57,007 nucleotides of DNA, taken from NCBI RefSeq assembly GCF_002210225.1, contig NZ_MWUJ01000019.1, positions 1 through 57,007 on the forward strand. The letters run 5' to 3'. Positions 33,722 to 42,155 of this stretch are shown here, in pieces. The stretch comes from Geofilum rhodophaeum. Lineage in GTDB: Bacteria; Bacteroidota; Bacteroidia; Bacteroidales; Marinilabiliaceae. Position 1 is the first letter of the stretch; the number at the start of each line of letters is the position of its first letter. Under the pieces are notes generated by a model. That model had not been told where the DNA came from, ran no database searches, and worked only from the letters and a program-made list of their open reading frames with translations. Both the position numbers and the translations under genes were made by a program.

Positions 33722-34969
33722 TTACTCAGCAGGAACTACACGAATGTTGTCGATGCAAATCTGAGGCGAACTAGCCGGACCTTCAACACCACCATGGTAA
33801 ACAAAGAAGGTCAATCCGCCAAAATTACCGGGACCTGCAGCACCAATGTCTTTACCCGTATGATCGTATTTAAAGTCCTTAAGCGGAACCACGACGGTCA
33901 TCCAGCCATCGGTAGTAAAGGGACTTTCATTTTTCCATGGCGACCACAATCCACGCGGAACACTTGCATCGGCAATGTAACTGTTGGTTCCGTTGGTTTC
34001 CCAGGGGGTAAAGATCATTTGCAGGGCATTGGACGACCAGCCGTCAAGCACATTCACCTCAAACTTCAGCAGAGCGGTAGATGGGTCGATGTCGAACAAA
34101 TCTCCTTCGGGTCGCCCATTGGCAGAACCCCACAAATTAAAGGAAAAACCATCCTCGTTCCAATCGCTCAGGTCACCAGGGATAGCGCCTGAGAAATAAA
34201 CATACTGACCCGATATGCCTTCCACAGGATCATCCGTACGCAAATTACCGGCACGCCAGCCACCGTTGGCATTCAGATTGTCCCAATCGAGAATCATCCC
34301 CCGATCGTCGCGAAACTGAAACTTGGAGCGACTGGTTCCATAAATGCTGCTCACATTAATGTAGCCTTTCTCGGCGCCTTCAGGCACAACAAAACGTACG
34401 GCATTTTTCTCCACACTGAGAATATTCTCCGCAGGCACCGACAAGTTCCCAGCCATGGTAATCGATAAGGGACTGTTGGGGTCATCAATGAAATAATCCC
34501 CCCTCAGCACCACTTCCTGTCCGTCATGGGCGTATTCGTTAGAAATACTATTCACTGCAGGAGCAGGCACTAAAACCGAGAAATCAAAATCAACGGTATC
34601 CTTTCCGGTGGTCACCATATAGATTTTGTTGGTCACCACTTCCGGAATGGTTTTGGGCACATTGACAAACAAAGTATTGGCAGTAATAAAACTGTTGTTC
34701 AGAATGGCTTTCTGATCGTTGAAATAAATCTCCTTAATGCTGGTCAGGTTTTTTCCAACCAGAACAACCGTATTCTCCATAAAGGCGGCTGTGATCAGTG
34801 AATCCGCAGATTCAGGAGCCGGCAGACGAACATACACTACCTCGGGGACCCCACCTGTGCTCTCATAGGCATCAGGGTATTCCTCGCACGAATGAAAGGC
34901 AGTTCCCATTAGAGCCACCGCCACAATCAGCAGCAAACGACCCAGATGATTGCTATTATATCGCTTCAT
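33722..34969 (-). CDS. Surface glycan-binding protein (SGBP-B type)
   Basis: This protein of about 415 residues is best started at the ATG at 34969 (MKRYNSNHLGRLLLIVAVAL...), giving a lipoprotein signal with Cys in AFHSCEE. Two IPT-like modules follow (TVVLVGKNLTSIKEIYFND; EVVLRGDYFIDDP), then a C-terminal domain of about 200 residues that matches the glycan-binding part of SGBP-B proteins from mannan/xyloglucan-type loci (MILDWDNLNANGGWR, QMIFTPWETNG, DNIRVVPAE). It sits directly after SusD, the usual place. It should bind the target glycan at the cell surface and feed the SusC/D transporter. Confidence 0.85.
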   Translation of the reverse strand: MKRYNSNHLGRLLLIVAVALMGTAFHSCEEYPDAYESTGGVPEVVYVRLPAPESADSLITAAFMENTVVLVGKNLTSIKEIYFNDQKAILNNSFITANTLFVNVPKTIPEVVTNKIYMVTTGKDTVDFDFSVLVPAPAVNSISNEYAHDGQEVVLRGDYFIDDPNSPLSITMAGNLSVPAENILSVEKNAVRFVVPEGAEKGYINVSSIYGTSRSKFQFRDDRGMILDWDNLNANGGWRAGNLRTDDPVEGISGQYVYFSGAIPGDLSDWNEDGFSFNLWGSANGRPEGDLFDIDPSTALLKFEVNVLDGWSSNALQMIFTPWETNGTNSYIADASVPRGLWSPWKNESPFTTDGWMTVVVPLKDFKYDHTGKDIGAAGPGNFGGLTFFVYHGGVEGPASSPQICIDNIRVVPAE

Positions 34970-35002
34970 AAAAATCATTTTAAACATTAACAACACGACC
35001 CA

Positions 35003-36712
35003 TTAATAACTGAATTGAGAGATGTCCACTTCAACGGCCTCTTCCAACAAATGCTTGTTCATTGTCAGGTCCGTATCGGGGAAGGGCAGCTTAAAGTGAG
35101 AATCGTTGATATTGGGCTTGGGCACCTCGTTGTAATAGGTGGTCGAAGGATCCAATGTTCCCGTCTCATAAAAGGCCTTCAATCCGTTGTAAGTACCTCG
35201 GGCCTGATCGCGCAGCTCATTGATGGCCTTATTGGGGTTGAAGTAGTGCAGACGCACATAATCGTACCAACGATCGCCCTCTGTGGCCAATTCCAAACGA
35301 CGCTCCTTCCAAATAAGGTCGAAGGTAAGCGAAGTCGCCACATCCGAAGTATTCAGAAACTCGTCATAAGGCTTTCCAAAAGCACGCGCCCGTACGCGGT
35401 TGAATACTTCCAGGGCTTTGGCATCGCTGCTGGAACCTTGATTGCCCAAAACAGCTTCGGCATAAATCAAATAAACATCAGACAGTCGAATCAAATGCGT
35501 ACTCAATCCGGTTGCCATATTGGCCATACCATAGCCCAGACCAAGTACATGGTCGTTGTTGTTGCCGACCAGGTGCTTCACCTGGTTGGCTCCGGTTCCG
35601 CTCTGCACTTCCTCCAAAACATTTAAGTTGTAATCGGCCCAGTCGAAACCACCCTTATCGGCCCAGAAGTACTCGTACTTATCGCCATACATCATCATGG
35701 TGGCCTTACGTCGGGTATCCCGATTCACCCGGTCCAGACTCAGAGCGTCTTCACCAAAGGCTTCCTGGAGGTCAACGGAGGGACCGGCATAACCGCCCCA
35801 ACTGTCGCCAAACTCGGTGAATCCGGTTAAGGCCAAATCGGACTGCAAGGTGTTTTGCTGGGTCCAGGGATCCCGATCGCCACGCCAATGCCAGGCCAGA
35901 AGGCTTTCTGAAGAAAAGTTGTTTTGCAAGCGGAAGATGTCTGAAAACACGGGAACCAATTCCCGACCACTTTCATCAATCACCTTCAAAGCATAAGCCG
36001 CTGCCTTATCCAGGTCGTCCTGGTTGCGACTGCCGTCCATGCCGTAACCACTCTTGGTCAGATAAACCTTCGACATTAAGGCATAGGCCGAATAACGGTC
36101 AATGCGACCGGTCGCATTCTTTTCGGGCAACCACTCAATGGCCTTATCGAGGGTCATGAGGATGTAATCGTAAATATTGGGAATCGTGGCCTTGTACTTT
36201 TCGTTGTAATTGCCAGCGGCAATTTCCGCAGAATTATTGTGCACAATGGGCACCTCTCCAAAAACACGAACCAGGTAGAAATAGGTCATCGCCTTCCAAA
36301 CAAGGGCTTCACCCTTAACGGTTTGTTTGGTCGTTTCGCTTACCTCGGGGCCCGACTTAAGATCAATGTTTTCCAAAATGCCATTGCAATAAGCATTCAC
36401 CGACCACAAAGAGGCCGACATATTTACCAGATCTTCGTCGCTCGAATTCATGGTGTAGGTCATATAGGGCGACCCACCCCAGTAATAGTTGCCTGCCAGG
36501 ACCTCTCCAACTTTGAAAAAGCCACGCTGAAAGTCGTACCAGGGCGAATTGTAGATGGGATTTACCGCCTGAAAGCACTGCTCGTCGGTCTGGTAAAAAT
36601 TATCCACATTGTAATTGTCTTCCGTAGGGCGATCGAGAAAGTCCTCGCAAGAACTCAAGCCTACCAGTACCCCCAGAGACAATGCCAGATATTTTAATGT
36701 TCTGTTATTCAT
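35003..36712 (-). CDS. SusD/RagB-family glycan-binding lipoprotein
   Basis: This 569-residue outer-membrane lipoprotein (LALSLGVLVGLSSCEDFLD) has the SusD/RagB layout: an N-terminal TPR-like helical part with YNSPWYDFQRGFF and ALVWKAMTYFYLVRVFGEVP, and a C-terminal part with RLSDVYLIYAEAVLGNQGSS, IWKERRLELATEGDRWYDYV and LPFPDTDLTMN. SusD closes the SusC barrel like a lid and holds the oligosaccharide. Its start lies 18 bp after the SusC stop, so the pair is co-expressed. Its neighbours point to a beta-mannan or related hemicellulose substrate. Confidence 0.95.
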   Translation of the reverse strand: MNNRTLKYLALSLGVLVGLSSCEDFLDRPTEDNYNVDNFYQTDEQCFQAVNPIYNSPWYDFQRGFFKVGEVLAGNYYWGGSPYMTYTMNSSDEDLVNMSASLWSVNAYCNGILENIDLKSGPEVSETTKQTVKGEALVWKAMTYFYLVRVFGEVPIVHNNSAEIAAGNYNEKYKATIPNIYDYILMTLDKAIEWLPEKNATGRIDRYSAYALMSKVYLTKSGYGMDGSRNQDDLDKAAAYALKVIDESGRELVPVFSDIFRLQNNFSSESLLAWHWRGDRDPWTQQNTLQSDLALTGFTEFGDSWGGYAGPSVDLQEAFGEDALSLDRVNRDTRRKATMMMYGDKYEYFWADKGGFDWADYNLNVLEEVQSGTGANQVKHLVGNNNDHVLGLGYGMANMATGLSTHLIRLSDVYLIYAEAVLGNQGSSSDAKALEVFNRVRARAFGKPYDEFLNTSDVATSLTFDLIWKERRLELATEGDRWYDYVRLHYFNPNKAINELRDQARGTYNGLKAFYETGTLDPSTTYYNEVPKPNINDSHFKLPFPDTDLTMNKHLLEEAVEVDISQFSY

Positions 36713-36730
36713 CTGTTTGTGTTTTTTTGT

Positions 36731-39700
36731 TTAGAAAGACAAATTCAAGCCCACAGTGTAAACCTGGGGTGCCGGATAACGACCGTTATCGAGGCCATAC
36801 ACATTGTTACTCAAGGTGCTTACGCCCACCTCCGGGTCGTAGCCCGAATATTCGGTAAAAGTGTACAGGTTTTGCAGGTTTACATAGATCCGAACATTAT
36901 CTACCTGATAGCGTCGGGTCAAGTGCCCGGGCAAGGTATAACCAAGCGTAATGTTCTTGATCCTTAAATAAGAACCGTCCTCCACGTAACGATCGCTGAT
37001 GCGGTCGTTGTCGTTGGGGTCGTTGGCAATAGCCCGGGGCACCTTTGTACCTGGATTGGCCACCCGAATATTGCTGATGTCTTCATTCCAGGCATACACC
37101 TCAGTGACTCCGTCAATGGCCAGACCGGGATAAGCAATTTGATCATCTTTTGGCACCAGCTGCGCACGATCGTTAACCACCGCCAGCTGATTGTCCCATA
37201 CACTCTTCATATTGGAAAGTTGCATGGCCGTATAATTGAAAATCTTATTGCCGTAGGATCCATTCAGAAACAAAGCCAAATCAAAGTTTTTGTAACGGAA
37301 GGTATTGGTTACCCCAAAAGTAAATTTGGGCATGGGCGAACCAATGTTGGTGCGATCGTACTCATCAATCACTCCGTCAGGTTTACCATCCGGACCACTT
37401 AAATCAGCAAACTTCAAGTCGCCCACCCAAACCGTATTGTAGCGGTCAAAAGTTTGGCCGTCCTCAGGATACTTGGCCGACTTCGGCGAACTCTGCAGAT
37501 CTGCGAGGTCTTTGTAAACACCCACCACCTTATAGCCATAAAAGTTGTACAAGGATTCACCTACATTGGTTATGGTAACCACGTCGCTCCACTGGCCATA
37601 GCCTTCTATAAAGGCATTGGCCGTTCCATCCAAAGCCTCCAGGGTGTTCTTATTGGCCGACCATTGAATGTCGGTATCCCATTCAAAGGCACCCACCATG
37701 TTTCGGGTATTCAAAGAAATCTCTATCCCCTTGTTGTTGATGGTACCATAGTTTCCTTTGGGTGGTGCAAGTGCAGAGGACTGGTTGCCCCGGGTTCCCA
37801 TATAAGAGGGCAACTGCAAATCCATCAGCATATCCTTAGATGTTTTGTCGTACACATCCACGACCAGATTAATGCGATCACGCCACAAACCCACATCTAC
37901 GCCCAGGTTCAACTGCTCCTGGGTTTCCCATTTGATATAGGGGTTGGCAATGTTGCTTTGGCGGTAACCCATACCCAGGCCCGAAGGCATGCGACTGATG
38001 GCAGCGCCCCAGGCATAGCCGCCAATGTTGGAGTTACCGGTCTGTCCCCAGCCAAAACGCAACTTACCATTGCTTACGATATGGTCCAGCCCCTGAAAAA
38101 AGTCCTCCTCGGTAAATCGCCAGGAACCGGCAAAGGCATGAAAATTAGCCCACCTGTTCTTGGGACCAAAGTTGGAAGAACCATCCCGACGGAAGGTATA
38201 GGTAAGGCCGTAACGACTGTCAAAATTGTAGGTTAAACGACCAAAAAAGGAAGCCATGGCAGAACTGCCAAAACCAGAGCTGATTTTATTCTCGCTGGCC
38301 AATACCGGATTACGCACCTCGTTGCCGGGCAAACCAATACCAATCACACGTTGATTCTCCCATTTTGATTCCCAGGCCTCCTGACCCACCATTACGGAGT
38401 AGGAGTGCTGATTGTATGAATCTGCATAGGTCAGATAGTTTTTAAACTGCATAAAACTGCTGTTGTTCCTCTGGATGGAACTCTCGTTGATGTCTCTGGA
38501 CCAGTTGCCATAGGCAACTTCGGGCAGAAAGACCTCCCCACGTGTGCCTCCGATATCAAAACCCAGTTCAGTGTGCCAGGTGAGTTGCTCAATGGGTGTA
38601 AGGTCCAAATAAATATTGCCATTTAGTTTAGAACGCTCCAGCAAGAGGTCTTCATCATGCGCCTTGGCGATGGGGTTGATGCGACTGTAACCTTCCCTCA
38701 CCTCACTGGCATAATTTCCTTCAAGGTCATAAATAGGAATATCCGGAGGGGTCAAAAGAGAAAAGGTAATGATGCCCTCGGTTCCTTCAGCCAGACCCAG
38801 TTTCTCATCGGTCATCGAATAAGCTGTGTTGACACCCAGCTTCATCCAGGGCTTCAAGTCGGCATCAAAGTTGGCCCGGAAAGAATAACGCTTAAACTCA
38901 GAACCAACAATGGTTCCGTCCTGGTCCATGTAGGAGCCCGAAACAAAATAGCGAACCGCCTCGGTACCTCCACGGGCAGAGACCTGATGTTGTTGCATAG
39001 GGGCAAACTGAAAAATAGCCTCCTGCCAGTTGGTTCCAATACCCAAGAGAGAAGGATCCTGAAACTCAGCACGCTCATCTCTTGTACTGAAGTCCATCGC
39101 CACCGTATTGCTGTACTCAGCAAACTCGCGCAAATTCATCATTTCCAGGCGGGTGGCCTGACGCTGCATACCGTACATCCCGTCGTAGGAAAATTTGGCT
39201 TGGCCACTGCGGCCTTTTTTGGTGGTAATCAATACCACCCCGTTAGCACCCTGCGCACCATAAATTGCGGTTGCAGAGGCATCCTTAAGAATTTCCATCG
39301 ACTCGATGTCGGCAGGGTTCAAAGAAGAAATGGGAGAGACCGAAGAAACGGAACCATTACCCAGTCGATCACCCAGACCCAAAGAAGCACCGCTGGCGCT
39401 GCTGCCTTGCAAAATAACGCCATCGACCACATAAAGCGGCTCGGCATTGGCATTGATGGTACTTTGTCCACGTACCCTGATGGATACCGAACCACCGGGG
39501 GCACCGGAAGTAGCCATGGAAGTTACACCGGCTGCACGCCCCTGCAGGGCCTGGTCGATGTTGGTTATTACCGAACCTTTAATTTTGTCCTCACCTACAG
39601 AAACAGAAGCACCCGAAAGGTCACTCCTCTTCATGGTTCCATAACCAACAACCACTACCTCATCCAGGCGCAAGTCGGAAGTCTGCATCATTACATTGAT

Positions 39701-39973
39701 TACAGAACGACCGCCCACCTCAATAATCTGGTTTTCAAAACCAATAAAACTGAACACCAGGGTTTCGGCCTCCTGAGGGATACTAATGTTGTAATTGCCG
39801 TCGATATCGGTAACCACACCAATGGCGGTACCTTCTACCACAACGGTAACTCCGGGAAGGGGTGAACTGCTGTCGTCAGTCACCGTACCTGTGACTGTCT
39901 TTGTCTGCCCAAAAGCCAGTAAATGGCCAAAAAGGAGCAGCAATAAAGACAACAAACGCAGATTTTTTGTCAT
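36731..39973 (-). CDS. SusC/RagA-family TonB-dependent outer-membrane transporter
   Basis: This 1,080-residue protein has a signal peptide (MTKNLRLLSLLLLLFGHLLAFGQ). A carboxypeptidase-regulatory-like domain follows (about 25-105; TVTGTVTDDSSSPLPGVTVV), then a TonB-box-like DEVVVVGYG (about 104-112), a plug domain (about 113-235; RVRGQSTINANAEPLYVVDG) and a 22-strand barrel ending in aromatic Phe (VYTVGLNLSF). These are the hallmarks of SusC importers, which take up oligosaccharides with energy from TonB-ExbBD. It is the first gene of a five-gene polysaccharide locus. A candidate -7 promoter box lies 65 bp upstream. No dedicated sigma/anti-sigma or hybrid two-component regulator is within view. 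Confidence 0.95.
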   Translation of the reverse strand: MTKNLRLLSLLLLLFGHLLAFGQTKTVTGTVTDDSSSPLPGVTVVVEGTAIGVVTDIDGNYNISIPQEAETLVFSFIGFENQIIEVGGRSVINVMMQTSDLRLDEVVVVGYGTMKRSDLSGASVSVGEDKIKGSVITNIDQALQGRAAGVTSMATSGAPGGSVSIRVRGQSTINANAEPLYVVDGVILQGSSASGASLGLGDRLGNGSVSSVSPISSLNPADIESMEILKDASATAIYGAQGANGVVLITTKKGRSGQAKFSYDGMYGMQRQATRLEMMNLREFAEYSNTVAMDFSTRDERAEFQDPSLLGIGTNWQEAIFQFAPMQQHQVSARGGTEAVRYFVSGSYMDQDGTIVGSEFKRYSFRANFDADLKPWMKLGVNTAYSMTDEKLGLAEGTEGIITFSLLTPPDIPIYDLEGNYASEVREGYSRINPIAKAHDEDLLLERSKLNGNIYLDLTPIEQLTWHTELGFDIGGTRGEVFLPEVAYGNWSRDINESSIQRNNSSFMQFKNYLTYADSYNQHSYSVMVGQEAWESKWENQRVIGIGLPGNEVRNPVLASENKISSGFGSSAMASFFGRLTYNFDSRYGLTYTFRRDGSSNFGPKNRWANFHAFAGSWRFTEEDFFQGLDHIVSNGKLRFGWGQTGNSNIGGYAWGAAISRMPSGLGMGYRQSNIANPYIKWETQEQLNLGVDVGLWRDRINLVVDVYDKTSKDMLMDLQLPSYMGTRGNQSSALAPPKGNYGTINNKGIEISLNTRNMVGAFEWDTDIQWSANKNTLEALDGTANAFIEGYGQWSDVVTITNVGESLYNFYGYKVVGVYKDLADLQSSPKSAKYPEDGQTFDRYNTVWVGDLKFADLSGPDGKPDGVIDEYDRTNIGSPMPKFTFGVTNTFRYKNFDLALFLNGSYGNKIFNYTAMQLSNMKSVWDNQLAVVNDRAQLVPKDDQIAYPGLAIDGVTEVYAWNEDISNIRVANPGTKVPRAIANDPNDNDRISDRYVEDGSYLRIKNITLGYTLPGHLTRRYQVDNVRIYVNLQNLYTFTEYSGYDPEVGVSTLSNNVYGLDNGRYPAPQVYTVGLNLSF

Positions 39974-40336
39974 AGTTAATAGTTTAATTGAAAATTGGTT
40001 TCACATTGGGCTAATCAAAAACTGTTAATTTATGTTACAAACATAGGGTGTAGTTTGCACTCTATCTAATACAATTCGATCCAAATTTTATAGTATTCTA
40101 TAAATGCCGCCAATCATTAAAAACACCCCCTTCTTTGCCCCGACAACCTATAGAAGAACTTCACATCCAATTTTTGTTAGTGTAACAAATACACTTTATA
40201 GGTGATGTAAAATTAAGCTTACTTGACTCAGCAGGCTAATACTTTTTTATCATTTTTACATATTATTACATCTTTATAAAAAAACCGATCCCGCCAAAAG
40301 GGTAATTTAGCACCCAGCAAAAGCAAGCAAATTAAT
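39974..40336. other. Intergenic region between divergent genes
   Basis: This AT-rich 363-bp spacer separates the minus-strand SusC locus from the plus-strand YbaN-like gene. Apart from the -7 box noted separately I see no hairpin, repeat or gene in it. Confidence 0.6.
40038..40045 (-). promoter_or_regulatory. Candidate -7 element of the first SusC locus
   Basis: On the minus strand this reads TATGTTTG, a match to TAnnTTTG, 65 bp before the SusC ATG. No clear -33 box is found at the normal spacing, so regulation by an alternative factor is possible. Confidence 0.4.
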
Positions 40337-40717
40337 ATGCGCAAAACCCTTTACATACTCTTGGGATCCCTTTCTTTGGCGCTTGGCGTAACAGGAATTG
40401 TGCTGCCGGGACTGCCCACTACGCCCTTCTTGTTGCTCAGCGCCACCCTATTTCTTAAAGGGTCTGCCCGCCTACACAACTGGCTGCTGAACCACAGGTA
40501 CCTGGGTGCCCGTATCAAACGCTATCACCAGCACAAAGGCATGCTCAAACAAGAAAAAATTTATGCCATACTCCTCACTTGGGTGATGATTGGCCTGTCC
40601 ATGCTCCTCCTAGCCCAGCCCATATTAAGGTGGGTGGCTGCCGGATCCGCAATATTGGGAACAGCAGTCATCTGGTGGTGGGTTCCTGATGGTAGAAAGA
40701 ATGCTTCACAAGAATAA
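40337..40717 (+). CDS. YbaN-like (DUF454) inner-membrane protein
   Basis: This 126-residue protein matches the DUF454/YbaN family. It has an N-terminal membrane helix running into the family signature GVTGIVLPGLPTTPFLLLSA (residues about 18-37), a polar middle (SARLHNWLLNHRYLGARIKR), then two more helices (IYAILLTWVMIGLSMLLL; LRWVAAGSAILGTAVIWWWV). It has the usual length for the family. Its function is unknown. It is transcribed away from the SusC locus and is probably not related to it. Confidence 0.92.
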   Translation: MRKTLYILLGSLSLALGVTGIVLPGLPTTPFLLLSATLFLKGSARLHNWLLNHRYLGARIKRYHQHKGMLKQEKIYAILLTWVMIGLSMLLLAQPILRWVAAGSAILGTAVIWWWVPDGRKNASQE

Positions 40718-40809
40718 AATAATATTGGTTTTTGTTGAAAAAATACTTGTATTTGTCCTAAAGGTAAACGAATTTTATTCACATTCTTTAACAACCAAAT
40801 TATTATTTT

Positions 40810-42060
40810 ATGAAAAAATTTTACGCAGCCTGTGCAGCTGTTTTTTTTGCAGCAGCCACCGTAACAGCACAGAACATCAAACTGAATGATTTTGAAGATG
40901 GTGCCGCGGACAGCTGGGCTTCCTGGCAAGGGGGAGCTTCCGTGGAAGTGGTGGACAACCCCTCTGCAACAGAGCCCAACACCTCATCAAAAGCATTAAA
41001 GTTGACCCCGGAGACAGCTTGGGGCTCCATCGCCAAATGGATGGGAGACGGCTTCCTGACCAAAGAGTCGGCCAAGATTTCGGTATTGGTATACTCCACC
41101 GATGCCGAAAATGAGATTAAAATTTACCTCGAAAATGGCGGCGCCGGGGAAGAGAAAAACGAGACGGAGACCTTTAAACCAGTGGCGCAAAACACCTGGA
41201 CCCGCATCGAATTCAACCTGGCGGGAGATGTCAATTGGGCAGAATACAAGCAACTGGCTTTTCAGCCCAAAACGGCAGGCGTCATTTACTTCGACGACAT
41301 CACCGTAAGCTATCCCGAAAACAGCGGACCCAAATTAACCAACGATTTTGAGGACAAACAATTGGGCGACACCGAGCACGCCATTGGCTGGGGAGGCATG
41401 GAGGCAGTAATTGCAGAGGACCCCTTGGCCAGCGGCAACCAGGTTCTGAAATTCACACCCAACAATTACAATTCAGCGCCGGTTCTGGCCTTCACCTTGC
41501 CCGAGGGCGACAAGCTCTCCGCTTACAGTACCTTTACCTTTAAGGCCCATTGGGCCCAGGGCGATGTAGGCTATAAACACATCAAGGTTTTTGCCTGGTC
41601 AACGCTGCCTTCAGGCGCTTTCGATGACGACGGCTCAGCAGGAACCTTGCTGGGAAGTATCAACCGCGAAAAAGGAGCAAGCACCAGCTGGGAATACACC
41701 GAAATAGACATTACCAACACCCTGGAATTGGAGGGTACTGTATTCATTGGCTTCGGCATCAATTGCAACGGCACGCAAGACGAAGTGACCACCATTTGGT
41801 ATGCCGATGATGTAAGTCTGGTTGGAACAGCCACCTCTCTGCCCAATGCACCACAAACAAATTCTGGCGCAAGCGTCTTTTCAAAAGCAGGTGGTTTACA
41901 AGTGGCGGGACTGCAAAACAACAGCATTACTGTTTACAATCTCACCGGCACCAAGGTGTTTGAGCAAAACGCTGCCAGTGGCGACCTGAGTATTGCTCTG
42001 CCTGGCGGACTCTACCTGGTAAAAGTGGACCAAAAGGTAAGCAAGGTATTGGTTAAGTAA
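40810..42060 (+). CDS. T9SS-tagged secreted protein with two carbohydrate-binding-like domains
   Basis: This 416-residue protein has a signal peptide (MKKFYAACAAVFFAAATVTAQ). Two beta-sandwich units of about 150 residues each follow, each opening with a DFEDG/DFEDK motif (LNDFEDGAADSWASW at about 25; TNDFEDKQLGDTEHAIGW at about 178) and closing with a jelly-roll style line (VIYFDDITVSY; IWYADDVSLVG). The C-terminus is a T9SS type A-like sorting domain (LQNNSITVYNLTGTKVF...GGLYLVKVDQKVSKVLVK). No catalytic motif is evident, so a surface or secreted glycan-binding protein is likely. It lies between two SusC/D loci but on the other strand, ending at a strong shared terminator. Confidence 0.8.
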   Translation: MKKFYAACAAVFFAAATVTAQNIKLNDFEDGAADSWASWQGGASVEVVDNPSATEPNTSSKALKLTPETAWGSIAKWMGDGFLTKESAKISVLVYSTDAENEIKIYLENGGAGEEKNETETFKPVAQNTWTRIEFNLAGDVNWAEYKQLAFQPKTAGVIYFDDITVSYPENSGPKLTNDFEDKQLGDTEHAIGWGGMEAVIAEDPLASGNQVLKFTPNNYNSAPVLAFTLPEGDKLSAYSTFTFKAHWAQGDVGYKHIKVFAWSTLPSGAFDDDGSAGTLLGSINREKGASTSWEYTEIDITNTLELEGTVFIGFGINCNGTQDEVTTIWYADDVSLVGTATSLPNAPQTNSGASVFSKAGGLQVAGLQNNSITVYNLTGTKVFEQNAASGDLSIALPGGLYLVKVDQKVSKVLVK

Positions 42061-42081
42061 AACGACAGGGTATTTTAAAAT

Positions 42082-42115
42082 AAAAAGGAGCTGTCGACAT
42101 CGACAGCTCCTTTTT
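42082..42115. terminator. Strong bidirectional terminator
   Basis: A perfect 15-bp stem (AAAAAGGAGCTGTCG against CGACAGCTCCTTTTT) with an ACAT loop ends in T-runs on both strands. It lies between the convergent ends of the T9SS-tagged gene and the second SusD gene. Confidence 0.92.
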
Positions 42116-42155
42116 ATTTTTGCCGAAACCCCTGGGGGTTTAAGCCCTCTTGTGC

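Noticed and set aside
38657-39865. 402-residue plus-strand frame opposite the first SusC gene
   Set aside because: It lies entirely inside the SusC coding region, and its translation has no domain pattern.
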